Source of the DNA: Flavobacterium defluvii
Lineage (GTDB): Bacteria > Bacteroidota > Bacteroidia > Flavobacteriales > Flavobacteriaceae
Reading direction: 5' to 3'
DNA: 64,000 bases
Assembly (NCBI RefSeq): GCF_900129555.1
Contig: NZ_FQWC01000007.1
Coordinates: forward strand, 204,279 to 268,278
How positions within the stretch are numbered: the first letter of the stretch is position 1; every line of letters starts with the position of its first letter. Below the pieces are notes generated by a model that was given only the letters and a program-made list of their open reading frames with translations, made no database searches and was not told where the DNA came from. A program made the position numbers and the translations under genes. Below are positions 23,983-33,292 of this stretch, piece after piece.

Positions 23983-24177
23983 AAAATAATAATCTCATAA
24001 TTTATTGTAAGTTTTTATTTTACAGTTGTTTATAATTTTATTTTTTGAAAAAATAGTACTTTTCTTCATCTGTTCTTCATATAGAAAACCGATGAAAACG
24101 TTTTCGTTTTATATAACTGTTAAACGTTGTTAAAATTTCTTTTTTTGTTTTAATTCTTTTATTACTTTCGCACCCAA

Positions 24178-24552
24178 ATGAGAAAGTTAATAGTATTTTT
24201 AGTATTCATGAATTTGCTTCTGTTAGGCGGAGGCCAATATCTTAATGCAAATACTTTTTCTCATAATCATAGTCTTGCACAAAAACACAGAGTTAAATTT
24301 ACAAGTCAGGATAGAGGCTCATCGATTATAGAAGATGCTGATGTTGATCTTGAAGAAGACCTTGTGGGAAATGATGATGCTAATTTACTTACGGGTAAGT
24401 TTTTTGCTGTTTCGTACAGTTTAGTAGACACAATGTATCTAACACTTTTAGATCAGTCTGCTGCGAATGATTCAAATCGTTTAAAAATTTCTACGCCTAT
24501 ATTTGGGCATTCAAATCCTATCTACATTACTCTACGAGTATTAAGAATTTGA
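24178..24552 (+). CDS. Small secreted protein of unknown function upstream of an RND operon
   Basis: A protein of 124 residues. A signal peptide is likely (1-24, hydrophobic core FLVFMNLLLLGG), and there is no lipobox. The middle is acidic (IIEDADVDLEEDLVGNDD) and the C-terminus ends VYITLRVLRI-like beta residues. I recognise no family. It precedes the efflux operon by 170 bp on the same strand. A possible -7 box is TACTTTCG just before the start codon, and then translation would begin almost at the transcript's 5' end. It could be an accessory of the efflux system, but only position suggests this. Confidence 0.55.
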   Translation: MRKLIVFLVFMNLLLLGGGQYLNANTFSHNHSLAQKHRVKFTSQDRGSSIIEDADVDLEEDLVGNDDANLLTGKFFAVSYSLVDTMYLTLLDQSAANDSNRLKISTPIFGHSNPIYITLRVLRI

Positions 24553-24722
24553 TTTTACAATATACATCGGTTACCTAAGTTGTGATCTCCATATCTCGTT
24601 GATGTATATTTTTACTTCTACTTATATGAAAGTTAAGTTCTGACTGAGGCTGACTGATGCATTTATCATCTTAACAGAATCATTATTCCAAGCATTCAAT
24701 CGCTTAATTTCCAAACTAAATC

Positions 24723-25805
24723 ATGAAAAAAATTATCGTGTTCACGGGCTTGATTGCCCTAGTGTGCCTAACTAGTTGTACATCTAAAAAAGAAGAAAAA
24801 GAAGAAGTAGAAAAATTCACGGTTACAAACCCTGTTAGAATTGACACTTCATTTACCAAACAATATGTTTCGCAGATTAAATCTGTTCGAAATATCGAAA
24901 TCCGTGCTCAGGAAAAAGGGTTTTTACAAAACATTTATGTTGACGAAGGTCAGTTTGTAAAAGCTGGACAATTGTTGTTCAGAATTATGCCAAACATGTA
25001 TCAGGCAGAATTACTTAAAGCACAAGCAGAGCAAAAATCTACAGAAATTGAATTGCAAAATGCTAAATTACTGGCAGATAAAAATATTGTTTCTAAAAAC
25101 GAATTGAGTGTTGCACAAGCAAAACTACAATCTGCAAAAGCAGAAGTAGCACTGGCAAAACTACATTTATCATTCACAGAAATCAGAGCTCCATTTGACG
25201 GAACTATCGACAGAATTCCTTTAAAATTAGGAAGTCTTATTGATGAAGGCGAATTATTAACAAGCCTTTCAGACAACAGCCAAATGTTTGCATACTTCAA
25301 TGTTTCTGAGCCGGAATATCTTCAATATCAAACTGATGTAAAAGACCGAGCTGACAATAAAGTAAGCTTAGTTTTGGCAAATGGAGATACTTTTAAAGAA
25401 AAAGGAAACGTAGAAGTTATCGAAAGTGAATTTAATAATGAAACAGGAAACATTGCTTTTAGAGCAAGATTCCCAAATTCAGGAAAACTACTTAGAAATG
25501 GTGAAACCGGACAAGTCCAAATGATGGTTCCGCTTAAAAATGCTATCGTAATTCCGCAAAAAGCAACTTATGAAATTCAGGATAAAAAATATGTTTTTAT
25601 AGTAGATAAAAATGATAAAGTAAGCTCAAGAGAAATCATAATTACAGGTGAAATTCCAGATTTGTATGTGATAAAAAGCGGAGTTACTGAAAATGATAAA
25701 ATTTTACTTGAAGGGGTTCAGAAAGTAAAAGAAAATGATAAGATTAAATATGAATTCCAATCGCCAAAAGAGGTAATCAATCATTTGCGTGTTAAAGCAG
25801 AATAA
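24723..25805 (+). CDS. RND efflux periplasmic adaptor (membrane fusion lipoprotein)
   Basis: A protein of 360 residues anchored by an SPII signal with lipobox LTSC (Cys19). The lipoyl/barrel-sandwich halves are around EIRAQEKGFLQNIYVDEGQFVKAGQLLFRI (about 58-87) and LHLSFTEIRAPFDGTIDRI, with an alpha-helical hairpin of Ala/Glu/Lys-rich residues between them. A beta-barrel and membrane-proximal domain follow. It links the permease with the outer-membrane channel. It is first of three genes (adaptor, permease, channel) in one operon. Confidence 0.93.
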   Translation: MKKIIVFTGLIALVCLTSCTSKKEEKEEVEKFTVTNPVRIDTSFTKQYVSQIKSVRNIEIRAQEKGFLQNIYVDEGQFVKAGQLLFRIMPNMYQAELLKAQAEQKSTEIELQNAKLLADKNIVSKNELSVAQAKLQSAKAEVALAKLHLSFTEIRAPFDGTIDRIPLKLGSLIDEGELLTSLSDNSQMFAYFNVSEPEYLQYQTDVKDRADNKVSLVLANGDTFKEKGNVEVIESEFNNETGNIAFRARFPNSGKLLRNGETGQVQMMVPLKNAIVIPQKATYEIQDKKYVFIVDKNDKVSSREIIITGEIPDLYVIKSGVTENDKILLEGVQKVKENDKIKYEFQSPKEVINHLRVKAE

Positions 25806-25862
25806 TTTCTGTCTCGATTACCAATTGATTCGCATTTATTTTAATCATAAAAAAGTATAAAA

Positions 25863-28800
25863 ATGTTTAATAAATTTATTCAAAGACCAGTACTGTCGAT
25901 AGTAATATCGCTTATCATTGTCTTTTTGGGAGTACTTTCGGTATTAAATTTACCAATTACCCAATTCCCGACAATTTCACCACCAATGGTGAATGTTACT
26001 GCAGATTATCCGGGATCAAACGGTGAGTTGATGATCAAGGCGGTTGTTATTCCCCTTGAAAGAGCTTTAAATGGTGTTCCCGGAATGAAATATATGGCTT
26101 CTGATGCCGGAAACGATGGTGAAGCAACAATTAAAGTTGTATTTAACTTAGGAACAGATCCTAATCAGGCAGCAATTAATGTTCAAAACCGTGTGGCTTC
26201 GGTTACCAATAAATTACCTCCATTAGTAATTCGAGAGGGTATTAAAATTACCCGTGAAGTACCAAGTATGCTTATGTACGTGAACCTTTATAGTACGGAT
26301 AAAAATACCGACATGAAGTTCTTGTACAACTATGCTGATATCAACGTACTTTCTGAATTAAAAAGGGTAAACGGTATTGGTTCCGGAGATATCTTAGGTA
26401 CACGTGAATATGCTATGCGTATCTGGCTGAAACCAGATCGTATGTTGGCTTATAAAATTTCTGCTGATGAAATAATGGAAGCATTATCAAGTCAGAGTTT
26501 GGAGGCTTCTCCGGGTAAAACAGGGGAAAGTTCCGGGAAACGTTCTCAGGCGTTTGAGTATGTATTGAAATATTCAGGACGTTTTACAACAAAAGAACAA
26601 TATGAAAATATCGTAGTAAAAGCCAATCCAAACGGAGAACTTTTACGTTTAAAAGATGTTGCCAAAGTTGAATTTGGAAGCTCGATGTATGATATCTATT
26701 CTAACTTGAATGGAAGACCTTCTGCCGCTATTGTATTAAAACAATCTTTTGGTAGTAACGCGAATCAGGTTATTGAAGAGGTAAAAGCGAAATTAGAAAA
26801 AATCAAACAAAAATTTCCAAAAGGAATGGATTATGAAATCTCTTATGACGTTTCTAAATTCCTTGATGCTTCTATCGAAAAAGTAATCCATACCCTGGTT
26901 GAAGCTTTCGTTTTGGTAGGTTTGGTAGTATTCCTGTTTTTAGGAGACTGGCGCTCGACGGTTATTCCGGCAATTGCGGTACCCGTTTCGCTTGTAGGAA
27001 CCTTTGTGTTCATGACATTTTTTGATATTTCATTAAACTTAATCACATTATTCGCTCTGGTTTTGGCGATCGGGGTCGTAGTCGATGACGCAATTGTAGT
27101 TATCGAAGCCGTTCACGCCAAGATGGAAGAGGAGCATCTGTCGCCATTTAAGGCAACTAAAAAAGCAATGCACGAAATTGCGGGGGCAATTATTGCGATT
27201 ACTTTCCTTATGGCGGCAGTATTTATTCCGGTTGCATTTATGTCAGGTCCTGTTGGGGTATTCTACAGACAGTTCTCTGTAACTATGGCAACGGCAATTA
27301 TACTTTCTGGTATTGTGGCTTTAACTTTGACACCGGCACTTTGTGCGATGATGTTAAAAAATAATCATGGTACACCTAAAAAGAAAACACCAGTAAATAG
27401 ATTTATAGACTGGTTTAATGATAAATTTAATCTTGCTCAGGGCAGATATCAAAATCTGTTAGGTAAAATTATCGACAGAAGAGTAGTTACTATCGTGGCG
27501 CTTCTTGGTTTCTGTGCAGGAACATGGATAATAAGCAGTAATGTTCCTTCAGGATTTATTCCAAATGAGGATCAGGGAATGTTTTATGCCGTTATTCAAA
27601 CACCTCCGGGATCATCACTAGAAAGAACTAATAATATAGCAGAGAGAGTTCAGAAAATTGCAGAAACTATCGATGGAGTAAAATCAGTTTCGTCATTAGC
27701 AGGTTATGAAATCTTATCTGAAGGTACAGGAGCAAACTCAGGAACTTGTTTAGTGAACCTTAAGGACTGGAGCGACAGAAAAGAATCTGTTCTTGAAATC
27801 ATGAAAGAAATGGAGGAAAAATGTAAAGATATTGCAGGAGCAAATATCGAGTTTTTCCAGCCGCCAGCTGTACCGGGTTATGGTGCTGCCGGAGGATTTG
27901 AGCTTCGTTTGTTAGATAAAACGGGTTCTGGAGATTATAAAAGAATGGAGCAGGTAAATAACGATTTTGTTGCTGAATTAAACAGACATCCGGAATTGTC
28001 GAACGTATTTAGTTTTTACAGTTCTAGTTTCCCTCAGTATATGATGAAAGTAGACAATGATCTGGCACAGCAAAAAGGTGTTTCTATCGAAAATGCTATG
28101 AACACATTGTCAACGCTTGTGGGAAGTAACTACGAAATCAGTTTTATTAAATTTGGTATCAACTATAAAGTAATTGTTCAGGCTTCTCCTGAATACCGCG
28201 CACTGCCAGAAGATATCCTGAAATTGTATGTAAAAAACGATCGTGATGAAATGGTACCTTTTTCTGCTTTTATGAGATTAGAAAAAGTATATGGACTTTC
28301 TGAAATTACAAGACATAATATGTACACTTCTACACAAATTAGTGGTTCTGCAGCTCCGGGATATAGTTCCGGAACAGCGATTAAAGTAATTCAGGAAGTT
28401 GCAGCAAAAAAATTACCAAGAGGATATGATATTGACTGGGCAGGTATTTCTGCCGATGAGGTTGCTCAGGGTAATCAGGCAATTTGGGTATTCTTAATCT
28501 GTTTAGGATTCGTTTACTTAGTATTAGCAGCACAATACGAAAGTTTTATTCTGCCTTTGTCAGTAATTCTTTCATTGCCAGCGGGTATTTTTGGAGCTTT
28601 CCTTCTGTTAAAATTAACCGGATTAGAGAATAATATTTACGCTCAGGTTGCAATGGTAATGCTTATTGGTTTATTAGGTAAAAATGCCGTTTTGATTGTA
28701 GAGTTTGCTATTCAAAGACACGCAGCAGGATTATCAGTTTTACAAGCAGCAATGGAAGGAGCAAAAGCGAGGTTCCGTCCTATCTTGATGACTTCATTTG

Positions 28801-29030
28801 CTTTCATCGCCGGATTATTGCCGCTTGCTTTTGCAACTGGTCCGGGTAAAATTGGAAACAGAACAATTGGTACTGCAGCTGCGGGAGGTATGCTTGTAGG
28901 AACTATTTGCGGAGTATTTGTGATTCCGGGATTGTATTTCATATTCGCTAAAGTTGCCGAGAAGTACAAATTAGTAAAACATGAAGAAGAAAATCCACTA
29001 ACAGAAGAAATTGATAACAATCATGTATAA
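25863..29030 (+). CDS. RND multidrug efflux permease, HAE-1 type
   Basis: An inner-membrane transporter of 1055 residues, the normal size for AcrB/MexB-type pumps, with 12 helices and two large periplasmic loops. The N-terminal FNKFIQRPVLSIVISLIIVFLGVLSV, the proton-relay GVVVDDAIVVIEAVH in helix 4 (two Asp), and GLLGKNAVLIVEFA with the Lys in helix 10 are all present. Drugs, detergents or bile-like amphiphiles are typical substrates; the specificity here is unknown. It overlaps the channel gene by 8 nt. Confidence 0.96.
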   Translation: MFNKFIQRPVLSIVISLIIVFLGVLSVLNLPITQFPTISPPMVNVTADYPGSNGELMIKAVVIPLERALNGVPGMKYMASDAGNDGEATIKVVFNLGTDPNQAAINVQNRVASVTNKLPPLVIREGIKITREVPSMLMYVNLYSTDKNTDMKFLYNYADINVLSELKRVNGIGSGDILGTREYAMRIWLKPDRMLAYKISADEIMEALSSQSLEASPGKTGESSGKRSQAFEYVLKYSGRFTTKEQYENIVVKANPNGELLRLKDVAKVEFGSSMYDIYSNLNGRPSAAIVLKQSFGSNANQVIEEVKAKLEKIKQKFPKGMDYEISYDVSKFLDASIEKVIHTLVEAFVLVGLVVFLFLGDWRSTVIPAIAVPVSLVGTFVFMTFFDISLNLITLFALVLAIGVVVDDAIVVIEAVHAKMEEEHLSPFKATKKAMHEIAGAIIAITFLMAAVFIPVAFMSGPVGVFYRQFSVTMATAIILSGIVALTLTPALCAMMLKNNHGTPKKKTPVNRFIDWFNDKFNLAQGRYQNLLGKIIDRRVVTIVALLGFCAGTWIISSNVPSGFIPNEDQGMFYAVIQTPPGSSLERTNNIAERVQKIAETIDGVKSVSSLAGYEILSEGTGANSGTCLVNLKDWSDRKESVLEIMKEMEEKCKDIAGANIEFFQPPAVPGYGAAGGFELRLLDKTGSGDYKRMEQVNNDFVAELNRHPELSNVFSFYSSSFPQYMMKVDNDLAQQKGVSIENAMNTLSTLVGSNYEISFIKFGINYKVIVQASPEYRALPEDILKLYVKNDRDEMVPFSAFMRLEKVYGLSEITRHNMYTSTQISGSAAPGYSSGTAIKVIQEVAAKKLPRGYDIDWAGISADEVAQGNQAIWVFLICLGFVYLVLAAQYESFILPLSVILSLPAGIFGAFLLLKLTGLENNIYAQVAMVMLIGLLGKNAVLIVEFAIQRHAAGLSVLQAAMEGAKARFRPILMTSFAFIAGLLPLAFATGPGKIGNRTIGTAAAGGMLVGTICGVFVIPGLYFIFAKVAEKYKLVKHEEENPLTEEIDNNHV

Positions 29031-30462
29031 AGTTAAAACATATCAATACAGTATTGCATTGGGCTTATGTCTTGCCGTGGCAGGATGTAAAGCTCCTGCA
29101 GCTGAAACAGCAAGTACAAGCGCTCCGGTTCCGGAAGCATTTGGAAACGTAAAATCTCAGGACACAACCAATATCTCTTCTCTAAAATGGAAAGAATTCT
29201 TTAAAGATCAAAACCTTGTAGAGTTAATTGATATTGCACTGAAAAATAATCAGGAACTAAACATGACTTTGCAGGAAATTGAAATCGCAAAGAATGATAT
29301 TCGAGTTCGTAAAGGTGCCTTACTGCCAACAGTTGGAGTTCGTGCCGGAGCAGGAATCGAAAAAGTCGGCCGTTATACAAGCCAGGGTGCCGGTGATGCT
29401 ACTACAGAAATTAAACCAGGAGTTGAAACACCAGATCCGTTACCGGATTATACCATTGCAGCTTATGCAAATTGGGAAGTGGATATCTGGAAAAAACTTC
29501 GTAATTCTAAAAAAGCAGCTGTAAACCGTTATTTAGCAACTGTTGAAGGTAAAAACTTTGTGGTTACAAATCTTATTGCTGAAATCGCCGATTCTTATTA
29601 CGAATTATTGGCTTTAGATAGTCAGTTAGAAATTGTAAAACAAACTATTGAATTGCAGACAAACGCTTTAGAAATTGTAAAAGTACAAAAACAAGCTGCA
29701 AGAGCAACAGAACTTGGAGTTCAGAAATTTCAGGCTGAGGTTTTAACTTCAAAAAGTTTAGAGTTTGATATTCTTCAGAAAATAAAAGAAAACGAAAACA
29801 AAATCAACTTTTTGTTAGGACGTTATCCTCAGGATATCAAAAGAGATAAAACCAATTTTACAGATTTGCTTCCGGCAGCTGTAAATTCTGGAATTCCATC
29901 TCAATTGTTAACAAATCGTCCAGATGTTAAGCAGGCAGAATTAGAATTAGTTGCAGCAAAACTAGATGTAAAAGTAGCTCGCGCTGAGTTTTATCCTTCA
30001 CTAGATATTTCGGCAGCTTTTGGAGTTCAGGCGTTTAAACCATCTTATTTGTTTACATTTCCTGAATCACTGCTTTATTCTTTAGCCGGAGATCTGGCTG
30101 CGCCTTTAATTAACAGAAACGCAATTAAAGCGGAATTTTCTAGTGCCAATGCAAGACAGCTTCAGGCATTGTACAATTATGATAAAACTATTCTAAATGC
30201 TTATTTAGAAGTTTCAACTCAGCTTTCTAAAATCGAAAATCTTCAAAAAGGATATGATTTAAAATCTCAGCAAGTTGACGCTTTAAATAGATCAATTGAT
30301 GTTTCAAATGATTTGTTTAAATCAGCAAGAGTAGATTATTTTGAGGTTTTAATGACGCAGAGAGATGCATTAGAAGCTAAACTGGAATTAATCGATACTA
30401 AAAAAGAACAACTTAATGCTGCAGTTCATGTTTACAGAGACCTGGGCGGCGGATGGAAATAA
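29023..30462 (+). CDS. Outer-membrane efflux channel lipoprotein, TolC/NodT family
   Basis: About 479 residues. I chose the ATG at 29023 (MYKVKTYQYS), which overlaps the permease stop by 8 nt and gives a normal SPII signal with lipobox VAGC at about Cys22; an in-frame ATG lies at 29011. The repeated OEP structure is visible in DIALKNNQELNMTLQEIEIAKNDIRVRKGALLPTVGVRAG and again in VKQAELELVAAKLDVKVARAEFYPSLDISAAFG. The protein trimer forms the exit duct of the tripartite pump. It is last in the operon, ended by the terminator at 30485-30525. Confidence 0.94.
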   Translation: MYKVKTYQYSIALGLCLAVAGCKAPAAETASTSAPVPEAFGNVKSQDTTNISSLKWKEFFKDQNLVELIDIALKNNQELNMTLQEIEIAKNDIRVRKGALLPTVGVRAGAGIEKVGRYTSQGAGDATTEIKPGVETPDPLPDYTIAAYANWEVDIWKKLRNSKKAAVNRYLATVEGKNFVVTNLIAEIADSYYELLALDSQLEIVKQTIELQTNALEIVKVQKQAARATELGVQKFQAEVLTSKSLEFDILQKIKENENKINFLLGRYPQDIKRDKTNFTDLLPAAVNSGIPSQLLTNRPDVKQAELELVAAKLDVKVARAEFYPSLDISAAFGVQAFKPSYLFTFPESLLYSLAGDLAAPLINRNAIKAEFSSANARQLQALYNYDKTILNAYLEVSTQLSKIENLQKGYDLKSQQVDALNRSIDVSNDLFKSARVDYFEVLMTQRDALEAKLELIDTKKEQLNAAVHVYRDLGGGWK

Positions 30463-30484
30463 TATTGCCAATTAATTTGTAGAG

Positions 30485-30525
30485 AAAAAAGCCTTTCGGG
30501 AGTAAAATTCTGAAAGGCTTTTTTT
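30485..30525 (+). terminator. Terminator after the RND operon
   Basis: AAAAAAGCCTTTC / GAAAGGCTTTTTTT with a 14-nt loop containing GGGAGTAAAATTCT. The sequence is nearly the reverse complement of the terminator at 30961-31000. Confidence 0.85.
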
Positions 30526-30591
30526 GTTTTTGAGATTCATATTAAATTGATAGAAAATAATTATATTTATAAAATTATAAAGCGTATTTCC

Positions 30592-30960
30592 ATGAAAAAG
30601 TTTCTGCTGTTATTAATCATTTTTAGTCTTTTTGGATGTAAAAAGTTTGTTGTTTCATTTGAACAGCCAACTGACAAGAAGTTGGATAATTTAAAGATGG
30701 AAGTGCTCCTGGACAAAAAGAAAGTTCAGGAAATTAATCTAAAAGCTGCAGACGGAATGCCTGGTTATGAAACGGTTTCGCTTTCAGTATCTGATGAGGG
30801 AAAACACCAGCTTCAGGTAAAAGTAAAAGACACAATATTTAATTATGAAATAAAATATCCCGAAGAAAAATATGTTTTGGTAACTGCACACTTAAAAAAT
30901 AATGGAAAAGTACACGTCGGAATTTTAAAACAAGCGTACAAATACAGATTAATAAAATAA
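30592..30960 (+). CDS. Small exported lipoprotein of unknown function
   Basis: A protein of 122 residues. I chose the ATG at 30592 (MKKFLLLLIIF) over an upstream alternative because it begins directly with the signal peptide. The lipobox is LFGC (about Cys16). The mature part has alternating strands (KLDNLKMEVLLDKKKVQEINLK, HQLQVKVKDTIFNYEIKY) and looks like one small beta-sandwich. No family recognised. It is bracketed by two near-identical terminators in inverted orientation, so it is an insulated single-gene unit. Confidence 0.7.
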   Translation: MKKFLLLLIIFSLFGCKKFVVSFEQPTDKKLDNLKMEVLLDKKKVQEINLKAADGMPGYETVSLSVSDEGKHQLQVKVKDTIFNYEIKYPEEKYVLVTAHLKNNGKVHVGILKQAYKYRLIK

Positions 30961-31000
30961 AAAAAGAGCCTTTTAGGATTTTACTCCCAAAAGGCTTTTT
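30961..31000. terminator. Terminator shared by two convergent genes
   Basis: GCCTTTT / AAAAGGC stem inside A- and T-runs, with loop AGGATTTTACTCCC, between the convergent lipoprotein and beta-glucosidase genes. It works in both directions. Confidence 0.8.
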
Positions 31001-31015
31001 ATTTGAATAGATAAT

Positions 31016-32368
31016 TTAAGATAAAAAATCTTTAAACCACAATCCTGAATTTTTGATGGTTCTTTTTTGCGTTTCAAAATCAACATGAATTAATCCGAAA
31101 CGAGCGTTATAACCTTCAGCCCATTCGAAGTTATCTGTTAAACTCCATACAAAATAACCTTCGACATTTAAACCTTCGTTTTTGGCTTTTAAAATTTGTT
31201 CTAAGTTATCCTGAATAAAATGAGTTCGTTTGATGTCAAATACTTTTCCGTTTGTAACTGTATCAGCGAAAGCTGCACCATTTTCGGTAATAATAATTTT
31301 TTTAATGTTTTTATATTCGTTGAATTTTTTCAAAACGTGATACAATGCAGGCGGATAAACTTCCCAGCCCATTTCGGTAGAAATTACATTTCGTTTTTCG
31401 GCACTTATTAATTCTGCGCCAATATAAGGAGTTAAAATAGAAGATTTTACAACTTCGCGTGTATAACACTGTAATCCGATGAAATCAAAATCAAAAGCAA
31501 GATTATTTAAATCATCTTTTAAAATATAATTATTAAGCTTTTTAAGAACCGGAAGATCTTTTTGCGGATAACCCAATCCTAAAATCGGTTCAATAAAAGT
31601 TCTGTTTAGTAATGTATCAACACGTTTTGCGGCTTCAAGATCCTTTGGATTATCTGTTGCGGGTTCGATATGCGTACATGAAAACGTAGTTCCGATATTA
31701 GCTTGCGGAATTCTGTTTCGCAATATTTTTGCACCTGCAGCTGTAGCCAAAGTAACGTGATGCATGGCTTTTAAATAATTGGTGATTCCTTTTTTTCCCG
31801 GTGCGTGAATACCCAGAAAATATCCAGCTCCCGTAAATACAGAAGGTTCATTGATTACTATCCAGTTTTTAACACGATCGCCAAAATATTGCGCACAAAC
31901 TTCGACATATTCAGAAAACCATGTAACAGATTCTCTGCTTGTCCAGCCGCCTTTTAATTCTAATTCATGTGGTAAATCCCAATGATAAAGCGTAATCCAG
32001 GGTTCAATTCCCGAAGCCAGTAACGAATCGATAATTTTGTTATAATAATCAATTCCGGCCTGATTTACAGGATGAATTCCTGTTGGCATAATTCTGGGCC
32101 AGCTGATAGAAAATCGAAAATTAGGAATATTTAATTCCCGAATCAAATCAATATCGGTTTGATACGAGTTGTAGAAATCACAGGCGGTTAAGGCATTATG
32201 ACCGTTTTTAATTTTTCCTTTTTGAGAAGTAAAAACATCCCAGATAGAAGAACCTTTTCCGTCGACATCATGTGCACCTTCAATTTGGAAAGCGGCGGTT
32301 GAAACACCCCACAAGAAATCTTCACCAAATTGGGTTTTGTTCAAAAATGAGTTTTCAATTTTATTCAT
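31016..32368 (-). CDS. Beta-glucosidase, glycoside hydrolase family 1
   Basis: A retaining glycosidase of 450 residues. The acid/base Glu174 is in INEPSV and the nucleophile Glu362 in ITENGAAF. FLWGVSTAAFQIEGAHDVDGKGSSIWD (18-44) is the GH1 N-terminal signature, and ITLYHWDLP plus WSLTDNFEWAEGY (about 408-420) complete the sugar-binding site. It has no signal peptide, so it should act in the cytoplasm on beta-1,4 or similar disaccharides. It is monocistronic, with its own 209-bp upstream region. Confidence 0.95.
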   Translation of the reverse strand: MNKIENSFLNKTQFGEDFLWGVSTAAFQIEGAHDVDGKGSSIWDVFTSQKGKIKNGHNALTACDFYNSYQTDIDLIRELNIPNFRFSISWPRIMPTGIHPVNQAGIDYYNKIIDSLLASGIEPWITLYHWDLPHELELKGGWTSRESVTWFSEYVEVCAQYFGDRVKNWIVINEPSVFTGAGYFLGIHAPGKKGITNYLKAMHHVTLATAAGAKILRNRIPQANIGTTFSCTHIEPATDNPKDLEAAKRVDTLLNRTFIEPILGLGYPQKDLPVLKKLNNYILKDDLNNLAFDFDFIGLQCYTREVVKSSILTPYIGAELISAEKRNVISTEMGWEVYPPALYHVLKKFNEYKNIKKIIITENGAAFADTVTNGKVFDIKRTHFIQDNLEQILKAKNEGLNVEGYFVWSLTDNFEWAEGYNARFGLIHVDFETQKRTIKNSGLWFKDFLS

Positions 32369-32577
32369 TCAATAGTACTTTCCTTTATTTTAAACGATTT
32401 ATTAGTGTAGGAAAGAAGATTGCATAGCTCTTAAAAAAAGCCATTCTTTGAATGATACCAGAAAATTTAGGTTAAAGAATTTCATAACGATTAGTTTTAT
32501 ATCAAATTAATAAAACTAATGTGAAATTATTGTAAAGCGATTATTATCAAAAGATTAAATAAAAAAAATGGAAAGAT

Positions 32578-32793
32578 TTAATCTTCCCATCCGCAAAGAG
32601 TCAAACCCAGACCCTGGGCTTTTTTTTGTGTTGTTTTTAAAACTTCATGACTGCATGAACTTAAGCCGCGGCAGGTTTCTTTGTAATGGTATTTTTTTGC
32701 ACCGGCAGAACCACAAATAAAAACGTAAGTTTCTGGTGGTCGAAATGAAGTTGAAAAAATAAAAAGTAAACGTAAAAGTAAAGTATATTTCAT
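32578..32793 (-). CDS. Small Cys-rich exported protein
   Basis: A protein of 71 residues with a likely signal peptide (1-18). The mature part VFICGSAGAKKYHYKETCRGLSSCSHEVLKTTQKKAQGLGLTLCGWED has four Cys in a pattern (C, C, C, C with KKYHY and CGWE) like the metal-binding modules of Ada-type or small Flavobacterium proteins of this layout. Metal binding is plausible but not shown. It ends 8 nt before the lipoprotein at 32802 on the same strand, so it is probably the second gene of a two-gene unit. Confidence 0.7.
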   Translation of the reverse strand: MKYTLLLRLLFIFSTSFRPPETYVFICGSAGAKKYHYKETCRGLSSCSHEVLKTTQKKAQGLGLTLCGWED

Positions 32794-32801
32794 GAGTTAT
32801 T

Positions 32802-33209
32802 TTATTTGACAATTAAATCGTATTGATTTCCTTTTTTATCTGTTGCTTTTAATTTACCGTATGCAATCCATTCGGTATTAATTTCGATTTCGGCAACGGT
32901 ATCACTGTTTAAAATTCCGGCGCCATATTTTCCCTGAACATTTATGTTCCCAAAAACCGAATCGCCTATGGCATTTATTCCTTTTACATCGTAATTATAT
33001 TCGTAATTTCCTGATGTTCCGGTTCGGTATTCGTAATGATAGGTTTTATTTACATGATACGTTTTAGCTTCTTCCGGCGTAATTGTTTTGCGATCATCGG
33101 CCGTAATTACCTCTTTATAAAATGTTTTTATTTGAGATGGAGGTGCAGAAGTTTTTTTGCAGGAATAAAATGTAAATAATAAAACTATGATGAAGTAGTT
33201 TTTCAGCAT
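32802..33209 (-). CDS. Small exported lipoprotein of unknown function
   Basis: A protein of 135 residues with SPII signal and lipobox FYSC (Cys17). The mature part is beta-rich: KTYHYEYRTGTSGNYEYNYDVKGIN, then NINVQGKYGAG and KLKATDKKGNQYDLIVK, which suggests repeated short strands. I recognise no family. It lies upstream of the 71-residue Cys-rich gene by 8 nt, so they are probably cotranscribed. Lipoprotein processing is firm; function unknown. Confidence 0.7.
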   Translation of the reverse strand: MLKNYFIIVLLFTFYSCKKTSAPPSQIKTFYKEVITADDRKTITPEEAKTYHVNKTYHYEYRTGTSGNYEYNYDVKGINAIGDSVFGNINVQGKYGAGILNSDTVAEIEINTEWIAYGKLKATDKKGNQYDLIVK

Positions 33210-33292
33210 AGGCGTTTGTGGTATTTGGTTAGACTTAATTTGTTTTTGGATGTGATAAATCTAATTAGAATTATGGTTTTTAAAATGAGTAT

